A stretch of DNA of 34,160 nucleotides from Thermoplasmatota archaeon. Lineage in GTDB: Archaea; Thermoplasmatota; Penumbrarchaeia; Penumbrarchaeales; Penumbrarchaeaceae. Location: the NCBI GenBank assembly GCA_016928095.1, contig JAFGLL010000086.1, forward strand, positions 1 to 34,160. Direction: 5' to 3'. The position numbers were made by a program, and so were the translations under genes. Below are positions 27,905-34,160 of this stretch, piece after piece; the first letter of the stretch is position 1, and the number at the start of each line of letters is the position of its first letter. Under the pieces are notes generated by a model. That model searched no databases. It was not told the origin of the DNA and saw only the letters and a program-made list of their open reading frames with translations.

Positions 27905-28132
27905 AGGCTATCCGATGAGCATGGGTTTTCGGATATAAATCCAGTACAAAGTGTTTTTTCAACATTTCTGGTCAGGACGTGGTATATAATTGTTATGACG
28001 AATTCCCTGCACATGAAGGCATTCCTGTCGATGTGAAAACAAAACGCCATAAAACTTATAAGGTTATGAGAAGCCAGAAATGTAAATGTTCGGCGTGACA
28101 TCCCGGTTATATCCCCAGACCCATGGAGTCAT

Positions 28133-31100
28133 ATGCCTCGGGTAGAGGAAACATCCTGTGAGCGATCCCTATTCGGAGAGTCATTTTCGATATTACTGAT
28201 CATCGTCGTTGTACTCTCCTGTACAGTATGTTTCACTGGACGGATCCAAGACGGCCCAAGAGCTATAGCTATCGATATATCTCCTTCCGAAAAGGATGGC
28301 AGCGATACTAGTGGTCCATCCGAGATAACCGTTTCCTCCCCCGGCGGAAGGACCACTTTCAGACTTATTCTCGGTGGTCCGAACCTCACATACGAGGTAT
28401 GGCTTGGAGGTGAGCGGCTCTTGACCGGTTCGAGATTGGGGCTCTTGCTGGGAGACGGTGACATGATCCCTTCCGGTACGGCTGAACACCTTCGGACCGT
28501 CATGAACACCGTTAAGGAGGAATACACGGTGGCATACGCCGAAGGTTCCCGTTTCGAGGATCACTACAGATATGCCCTGGTAACTCTCAGGGAGAGCCTT
28601 GGCAAGGGGAGGACCTTCGAACTGCATATCAGAGCCTACGACGAGGGTGTCGCTTTCAGGTACGTCGTTCCCGACCAGGAGGGTGTCGGGAGGACGACGA
28701 TCATGGGAGAGGCCACGACCTTCTCCTTCAACGATGACCTTCCATGTTTCGCGGAGTACGGGACGGAAGGGGAATATTCCAGGGTTCAGATCAGCAGGGT
28801 CAGACAGCAATGCGAGGTGCCTCTGGCAGTGGAACTCCCAGATGGACGCTACGTCTCTATCGGTGAAGCCGCTCTTCTGGATCATTCCAGGATGCTGCTG
28901 AAGAACGCTGGCAATGGATCCACCTCCCTTCAGGTGCAGCTCTGCTCGAGGGTTGTTCGGAACCCCGGGTTCGAGACCCCCTGGAGAGTGGTCATCGCCG
29001 GAAATGGTTCCGGGGACCTTATCGAGAACTCCCATATCCTCTATTCCCTTTGCCCGGAGAGCAAACTTAAGGATATTTCATGGATCAGACCCGGGAAGGC
29101 CTTCCGCGATTGTACCCTTACGACCAACGGTTCAAAGGCGGTGATAGATTTCTGCTCCGAGAACGGTCTCCAGTACGTCCATCTTGACGCTGGATGGTAC
29201 GGCAAGGAGTTCGATCCGGGATCTGACGCCAGTTCCGCTTCGGTCCCGGACTTGGATATACCGGAGATAGTCAGATACGGGAAGGATAAAGGGATCGGTG
29301 TCGTACTCTACGTCAACAACCGTTCATTGAGGAAGCAGCTGGACAAGGTCCTTCCGCTCTACCAGGAATGGGGAATAAAAGGTATCAAGTTCGGTTTCAT
29401 GGACGGAAGGACCCAGACCGGGATTAACTTCATTCATTATGCCGTGCAGAAAGCTGCTGAACATGAACTGTTCGTGATAATCCATGATAATTATCGCCCA
29501 ACAGGTCTCACAAGGACCTACCCTAATATCCTATCGGTAGAAGGTGTCAGGGGAAACGAGCACTTTCCGACACCTTATCACAATACTTTACTCCCGTACA
29601 CCAGGTCCGTTTGCGGTCCGATGGATTACACCCCCAGAGCGGTCCCTTACAAAGAACGCACGACATCATGCCATCAGATGGCGCTACCCTTTGTATTTTT
29701 CTCCCCAATGACCTTTTTGTACTGGTATCAGGACCCGATAGCGGTGGCAAGGTCCGGACCGTTCGAGGCCTGGCGGGATCTACCAACGGTCTGGGATGAG
29801 GTGATCTATCCCGATGACATTCCCGGAAGGTATGCTTCTGCATTGAAGAGGAATGGTGACACCTGGTTCTACGGGTTCATCAACGGACCTTCTCCCGCAA
29901 GGGCCGTGGTCGACCTTGCCCCGGTCGGGGAAGGCAGGACATTCGCGGCAACGATCTTCAAGGATGATCACGGGTCCATCGATACGAGAAGGTATCTCGT
30001 GGACAGGAACACGATCATTGACGAGCAGGTGGTTGAGGACGGTGGATCATGCGCCATGATCCGTCCCGCCACGTTGAACGACCTCCGCACCCTTAGCGGG
30101 TATCCTTCCTGGAGCAAGACCTGCACGGAGCTCACGGTGGAAGAAGACAAGGAGATGATGCTGTTCCTGTGCATGCCAGGATCGAACAGATGCAACCTCA
30201 CCTATGATGCTTGGACCGATTCCGACTTCATCTCGTTCGATCCAATGACGGGTACGGTTTCAGGCACTCCGGGAAACGATGACATAGGCAGATATCATTT
30301 CTCGGTCCTGATAAGGTACGACGGGGAACCGATAGGCAGTCTGATGTTCACGATCAATGTTCTCAACACGAACGATCCGCCAATGATAACCGAGCTTCCC
30401 AGATACATAGAGGTCATGCCTGGTGAGGAGCTTCTTGTCGAACCCAGGGCCGAGGACGTGGACCCAACATCCGACAGGTTGATCTGGGATATTGCGGGGG
30501 ATGTATCTTTCGTGAGCATAGACCCATTGACAGGAATATTGCGGGGAACCCCCACCCGCGACGATATCGGGACACATCTTATTGAAGTGAGTGTGGATGA
30601 CGGGAACGGCGGCACATGCACGAGGGAGATGATCTTTCATGTCAACGACACATCGATACAAGAGAAGGTCACGACGTTGGATCGTGTGATCTTTCTGTGC
30701 GAGGATGTCCCCTTCGAGATCGATCTGCGGGAGGAACTGATGCCCGAATGGGAAGCCCATGAAGGACTGATCATCGAGAAGATGCCCGGATTCGTCAGCA
30801 TCTTCGGAGATGGTCCCATATTTCGAGGTATCCCGACCCAGTCGGATATCGGCGTCCACGAGATCTTGATACGCATGAAGACCGAGGGTGAACCCGATGA
30901 GATCGTCCAGTTCAGGATGATCGTCATCGGGACCAACGACCCTCCGGTGTTCGTCAACTCCTCGATCTTCCTCATGACCGCTGTGGGGGAGCATATTGAC
31001 CTCGAGTTCGTTGTTGACGACGAGGACGATGCGAGAGAGGTCCTAACATGGTCCCTGTGGCCCTGCGATGATTTCTTGGCTCTGGACATGAAGGCCGGAA

Positions 31101-31546
31101 CCCTTCAGGGGACCCCGCTCTCTGACGACAAGGGGGTCCACAGGATGGTGCTCAAGGTGACCGATCCCGGGGGAGGAGTGGCAGAGATGGAAGTGACATT
31201 GCTTGTTCTGGCCGAAGGCTCCTTGCTGTCCATTTTCGATGATCGTCCGATCCTGAAACCTAACATAGGTTCTAACGCAACCGGAGTATCTTGCATTCCT
31301 TTGACCATGGTCCGGGTAAGGATAGGTTCCGGCGAGGTGGTGGCGGTCCCAATGACCGATGGGATTGAGCGACTTCTTTCCGGGAACGGGACCTCACCCG
31401 GGGTTATCGATGACAGGCCCGTGATAGAAGAGAAGAGCGATGCGTGGGAGCTTATCCTCCCTCTCTTTGTTATCTCCTTGACAATATGCCTCTTGATGGT
31501 CCTGGTCCTCAACCATTCCGGGAAAGCCCGATCGAAGAAAGGGTAG
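28133..31546 (+). CDS. GH97-family glycoside hydrolase-like enzyme with C-terminal cadherin/Ig-like repeats and a TM anchor
   Basis: N-terminal TM/signal. GH97_N-like EITVSSPGGRTTFRLILGGPNLTYEVWLGGERLLTGSRLGL. Catalytic-region landmarks YVHLDAGWYG, WGIKGIKFGFMDGRTQ, FVIIHDNYRPTGLTRTYPNILSVEGVRGNEH. C-terminal-domain-like PTVWDEVIYPDDIPGRYASALKRNGDTWFYGFING. Three putative-Ig repeats (FISFDPMTGTVSGTPGNDDIGRYHFSV..., FVSIDPLTGILRGTPTRDDIGTHLIEV..., FLALDMKAGTLQGTPLSDDKGVHRMVL...). C-terminal TM LILPLFVISLTICLLMVLVL. Confidence 0.85.
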   Translation: MPRVEETSCERSLFGESFSILLIIVVVLSCTVCFTGRIQDGPRAIAIDISPSEKDGSDTSGPSEITVSSPGGRTTFRLILGGPNLTYEVWLGGERLLTGSRLGLLLGDGDMIPSGTAEHLRTVMNTVKEEYTVAYAEGSRFEDHYRYALVTLRESLGKGRTFELHIRAYDEGVAFRYVVPDQEGVGRTTIMGEATTFSFNDDLPCFAEYGTEGEYSRVQISRVRQQCEVPLAVELPDGRYVSIGEAALLDHSRMLLKNAGNGSTSLQVQLCSRVVRNPGFETPWRVVIAGNGSGDLIENSHILYSLCPESKLKDISWIRPGKAFRDCTLTTNGSKAVIDFCSENGLQYVHLDAGWYGKEFDPGSDASSASVPDLDIPEIVRYGKDKGIGVVLYVNNRSLRKQLDKVLPLYQEWGIKGIKFGFMDGRTQTGINFIHYAVQKAAEHELFVIIHDNYRPTGLTRTYPNILSVEGVRGNEHFPTPYHNTLLPYTRSVCGPMDYTPRAVPYKERTTSCHQMALPFVFFSPMTFLYWYQDPIAVARSGPFEAWRDLPTVWDEVIYPDDIPGRYASALKRNGDTWFYGFINGPSPARAVVDLAPVGEGRTFAATIFKDDHGSIDTRRYLVDRNTIIDEQVVEDGGSCAMIRPATLNDLRTLSGYPSWSKTCTELTVEEDKEMMLFLCMPGSNRCNLTYDAWTDSDFISFDPMTGTVSGTPGNDDIGRYHFSVLIRYDGEPIGSLMFTINVLNTNDPPMITELPRYIEVMPGEELLVEPRAEDVDPTSDRLIWDIAGDVSFVSIDPLTGILRGTPTRDDIGTHLIEVSVDDGNGGTCTREMIFHVNDTSIQEKVTTLDRVIFLCEDVPFEIDLREELMPEWEAHEGLIIEKMPGFVSIFGDGPIFRGIPTQSDIGVHEILIRMKTEGEPDEIVQFRMIVIGTNDPPVFVNSSIFLMTAVGEHIDLEFVVDDEDDAREVLTWSLWPCDDFLALDMKAGTLQGTPLSDDKGVHRMVLKVTDPGGGVAEMEVTLLVLAEGSLLSIFDDRPILKPNIGSNATGVSCIPLTMVRVRIGSGEVVAVPMTDGIERLLSGNGTSPGVIDDRPVIEEKSDAWELILPLFVISLTICLLMVLVLNHSGKARSKKG

Positions 31547-31558
31547 TGGCCCTATCCT

Positions 31559-32779
31559 TTATTCGACACATAGCTCGACGATCATCTCGAGGGGAAGCAG
31601 CCCAGTTTCCACCCCGGACATCCTCGGGATGTAGTGGGCCGCCTTACCGGAATCCGTTCCGACCCTCTCGATCCCTATGCTGCGAAGCGGTGTAACGACC
31701 ATGCAGGTGTCGTTGTAGATCTCGATCCCCGCATCGATGAGCACCCCCCGTTCGTGTTCTTCCATTGCTCCAAGGATCGAACGATTGGTGTAGACGATAA
31801 TTCTCTTACCCATCTTCAGCTTCCTCCCCTTGAGGGCGCCCGACAACCGGTCGAACTCCGATATCCCGAACTGGGGACACCCGAGGACGAATATGTCAAT
31901 ATCCTTTGCAGGGGCAGGATACAATCCATCCTTAAGGTCGTCCAGCTCCTCGGGCGTAAGGGTTATCCTTTCAACGATGTGCTTATCCGTGTAGGCTTTC
32001 TGGACCAGGTCACGTTCGGGTGTCATATCCAGGATATGGAAGATGGCGTGTCCGCCCTTGGCGGCCATTGCCGCACCCAGGTGCTTCAATGATCCACGGC
32101 TCACGTCCTTCTTGATCCCTTTATAAACGGGTATGATCGAGTTGAAGTGCTTTCCGATATAGGCACCCAGCAGATCGAAATGGTGTGCCTTCATGGAGCC
32201 ATCGATCGTTACTTCCATGGAGGGCATCCTGGGTCCGTCGAGGTGCATCCCCCAGACCGGGGTCTTCCCAAGGATCGCGGATGCAAGCGCTGAGACACCG
32301 CTTTCCCGGTTGGTCCTTGCTCCGACCATGGAGTTCGCGTAGATGACAGCGTTGGATTCGCTCCAAGCGAGGTGGTCGCCCATCCTTACAGATTGAACGC
32401 TCTGCGGTGTTTCGTAAGGTATGCATGAGCAGGTGATATCGATGCCAAGCTTGGAGTACAGTTCTATTATCATAAACTGTTTTTTTGCGAAATCAGGCGG
32501 ATAGCCTATACTTTCCCAGAGTTCCAGGTCCATGCCAGCCGGGTTGAGACTGGTCGGGACCGTGACCTTGGCACCCATCCGGTTTAGTTCCTCCAATAAC
32601 CTGATGAGGGCTTCCCCCGCCGTATGATATGATACCCCAGACACATGGGCTGAAACTATTGGATAGAAACCTTCGGAACTCTCGAGGTCCCCGAGGTTTA
32701 CGAGTACCTTCATCGCGAAGGCCTTCGCCTCACCCTCGGACCCGGCCAGGATGGCTTCCTCTTCATTGGTCAGATACAT
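31559..32779 (-). CDS. Aconitase X (DUF521) catalytic domain; candidate phosphomevalonate dehydratase large subunit
   Basis: MYLTNEEEAILAGSEGEAKAFAMKVLVNLGDL; VSGVSYHTAGEALIRLLEEL; ITCSCIPYETPQSVQSVRMGDHLAWSESNAVIYANSMVGARTNRESGVSALASAILGKTPVWGMH; VFVLGCPQFGISEF-like 'DIFVLGCPQFGISEFDRL'. Confidence 0.92.
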   Translation of the reverse strand: MYLTNEEEAILAGSEGEAKAFAMKVLVNLGDLESSEGFYPIVSAHVSGVSYHTAGEALIRLLEELNRMGAKVTVPTSLNPAGMDLELWESIGYPPDFAKKQFMIIELYSKLGIDITCSCIPYETPQSVQSVRMGDHLAWSESNAVIYANSMVGARTNRESGVSALASAILGKTPVWGMHLDGPRMPSMEVTIDGSMKAHHFDLLGAYIGKHFNSIIPVYKGIKKDVSRGSLKHLGAAMAAKGGHAIFHILDMTPERDLVQKAYTDKHIVERITLTPEELDDLKDGLYPAPAKDIDIFVLGCPQFGISEFDRLSGALKGRKLKMGKRIIVYTNRSILGAMEEHERGVLIDAGIEIYNDTCMVVTPLRSIGIERVGTDSGKAAHYIPRMSGVETGLLPLEMIVELCVE

Positions 32780-32853
32780 GATTTTGATGAATGGTCGGTA
32801 TTCCTATTAACCTTATGTTGCAGGAATTTCCGGGGGAGGGGGATGACTGAAAG

Positions 32854-32867
32854 AAATATATTTATAG
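32854..32867 (+). promoter_or_regulatory. TATA-like element upstream of the RHH/FtsZ-like cluster
   Basis: 'aaatatatttatag', about 70 bp upstream of the RHH start. Position fits an archaeal TATA box with a TSS at ~32885-32895. Confidence 0.45.
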
Positions 32868-32881
32868 TTAGTAGATACTCA

Positions 32882-32903
32882 CTGTAATACGATAATATTA
32901 CAG
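32882..32903. promoter_or_regulatory. Perfect palindromic candidate operator for the RHH regulator
   Basis: CTGTAATA (32882-32889), spacer CGATAA, TATTACAG (32896-32903). Arms are exact reverse complements. It overlaps the TSS position expected from the TATA-like element. Confidence 0.6.
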
Positions 32904-32934
32904 CTTTGAACTATCAGGGATCGTGGGTGTTAAA

Positions 32935-33318
32935 ATGAGCGGAAGGATAACCACCGTTTCAGCAAGATTCTCTCCTGACCAGGTGGAGATGCTCGATAGG
33001 ATCCAATCGGAGTTGAACATCTCTAAGACGGATGTATTACATCTGGCGCTCGAGAACCTTGAGAAGATCGGCCTGATGCCGAGGGTGAAGAGAGTGGAGG
33101 TCCTGATATCGGCCGACTCCATGAAAAGGGCAGCAAGGCTGCATGAATATTATCAGTACGGCACTTCTCTTGATGCACTGCTTTCCGAAGCTCTCGAGCT
33201 GGGGATCCGGGAGATAAGGACAAAGCTCATGGCGGACAGGAAAGAGGATACGGAGCTTGCACGTGTCGATATGGATGCAAGGTCCATAGAGATGCAGCAG
33301 GATTCGATGACAAGGTGA
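32935..33318 (+). CDS. Ribbon-helix-helix (CopG/MetJ-Arc type) regulator; CdrS/CdrL-like by context
   Basis: MSGRITTVSARFSPDQVEMLDRIQSELNISKTDVLHLALENLEKIG has an RHH pattern (beta strand, helix, 'N-I-S-K-T-D', helix). The second part 'KRVEVLISADSMKRAARLHEYYQYGTSLDALLSEALELGIREI' resembles a second RHH. ATG 32935 is preferred to the listed GTG 32923. Confidence 0.78.
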   Translation: MSGRITTVSARFSPDQVEMLDRIQSELNISKTDVLHLALENLEKIGLMPRVKRVEVLISADSMKRAARLHEYYQYGTSLDALLSEALELGIREIRTKLMADRKEDTELARVDMDARSIEMQQDSMTR

Positions 33319-33436
33319 TGATCGAAGTTCGAAGGACCACAGGGATGCATGGTCCTCAACCGAAACAACGACCGCTTGCGGGGAACGGACGCGGTCTTCG
33401 AGCCTTTCCGGGCGATCAAAAAGGAGGGATGGAACA

Positions 33437-33631
33437 ATGCTACTGGATGAAGAGGGTCTGACGGAAAAAGCGAAAAGTGATCTGCTATACCTTGAGCAGC
33501 TGAACTCGTATGCGGAGAACACGAAGAACACTCCCGAATACATCCGTGCGATGGCGATGTACACACACGCTCTGCATGTGATAGATGAAAGGTACGGGAA
33601 CATCCAGCATCTGATATACCGGTCGAAGTGA
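33437..33631 (+). CDS. Small helical protein of unknown function (64 aa)
   Basis: ATG preceded by 'aaaaaggagggatggaaca' (SD GGAGG). Followed after 13 bp by the FtsZ-like gene. Confidence 0.55.
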   Translation: MLLDEEGLTEKAKSDLLYLEQLNSYAENTKNTPEYIRAMAMYTHALHVIDERYGNIQHLIYRSK

Positions 33632-33644
33632 GGTGGGTAGTTCC

Positions 33645-34160
33645 ATGATAGGTTCAGCCGATCCTTCCTCAAGGTCAGATAAGGTCCTGGTCATCGGGGT
33701 AGGTAGCGGCACGAGTCGTCTTATAAGGTCCGTCCACGAGACCTCGGGGCCGAACATAGACACCCTTTACATCACTACCGATGAGGAAGATATCAGGCAG
33801 ACAAGGGCCGATACCAAGTTCCTCATCGGCAGGCGTCTTTGCGGGGGTAAGGGTGCCATGGGTCTCATCGAGCTCGGTGAGCGGGCCGCGGAGGATTCAA
33901 GGCGCGACATCGAACCTTTCATGGAAGGATACAATCTCATAGTCCAGATAGGATCGCTCGGCAAGGGAACTGCCAGCGGCGCATCTCATGTGATCGCAGC
34001 GATAGGGGAAGGCCTGGGTGCAACCGTGTTGAACTTCCTCATTCTGCCATCGGCAACGCTCGAATCGATGTCTAGGACAATAGCCAACCACGCAAAGAAC
34101 AGCATGATCAAAAGGGGATTCAAGGTAGTGTCGATAGACCAGGACAGGTTCCAGGAGATC
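33645..34160 (+). CDS. 3'-truncated FtsZ/tubulin-superfamily protein with degenerate GTP-binding signature
   Basis: My translation from ATG 33645 (SD GAGGTGGG): MIGSADPSSRSDKVLVIGVGSGTSRLIRSVHETSGPNIDTLYITTDEEDIRQTRADTKFLIGRRLCGGKGAMGLIELGERAAEDSRRDIEPFMEGYNLIVQIGSLGKGTASGASHVIAAIGEGLGATVLNFLILPSATLESMSRTIANHAKNSMIKRGFKVVSIDQDRFQEI. It follows the FtsZ order: VIGVG..., NTD-like TTDEED, IG...T.G.GA.G...G..AAEES, GGGTGTG-like GKGTASG. It has no stop in the window, so the ORF track omits it. Confidence 0.8.
   Translation, partial: MIGSADPSSRSDKVLVIGVGSGTSRLIRSVHETSGPNIDTLYITTDEEDIRQTRADTKFLIGRRLCGGKGAMGLIELGERAAEDSRRDIEPFMEGYNLIVQIGSLGKGTASGASHVIAAIGEGLGATVLNFLILPSATLESMSRTIANHAKNSMIKRGFKVVSIDQDRFQEI

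Noticed and set aside
28193-31512. Antisense ORFs over the GH97-like gene (28193-29035 -, 30260-30994 -, 31105-31512 -)
   Set aside because: Shadow ORFs of a clear coding gene on the + strand; no recognisable domain.
1-34160. tRNA, rRNA, intact IS elements, CRISPR arrays, toxin-antitoxin or classical defence systems
   Set aside because: Read through the intergenic gaps and ORF products by eye and saw none. Short tRNAs with introns could still be missed; tRNAscan-SE would be decisive.

Overview
The window is chromosomal DNA from an archaeon. An ABCE1/Rli1 homologue, an archaeal COG1340-type coiled-coil protein, an aconitase-X (DUF521) protein, an RHH regulator next to an FtsZ-like gene, and TATA-like promoters all point this way; a Thermoplasmatota-like lineage is a guess. 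The first ~3.2 kb is clearly more AT-rich than the rest. It holds a 5'-truncated TSP3-repeat surface protein with a HELGH zincin motif, then a lipoprotein. The GC-richer remainder encodes: a giant two-domain CoA-dehydratase activase (DUF2229-type) with an apparent 1-nt frameshift at its N-terminus; a stand-alone Lrp/AsnC RAM-domain protein; a translationally coupled cluster of pyrD, pyrK, a signal-peptide/TM protein, a larC-like gene lacking the LarC2 part, and a TM/zinc-ribbon protein; an RRM protein; two MFS transporters; a PKD-domain protein; a TIM-barrel protein; a COG1340-like coiled-coil protein; LarB; a divergent maltokinase/APH-like protein with a probable CTG start; ABCE1; a WD40 + TSP3-repeat membrane protein with an exact 243-bp-period internal duplication, followed by a two-wHTH regulator; a GH97-like glycosidase with Ig/cadherin-like repeats; and aconitase X. 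At the right edge there is an RHH regulator with a perfect palindrome at its predicted transcription start, a 64-aa protein, and a truncated FtsZ-like GTPase with a degenerate tubulin signature. The ORF track misses that last gene because it runs off the window. I consider this RHH/operator/small-protein/noncanonical-FtsZ locus the most interesting system here.
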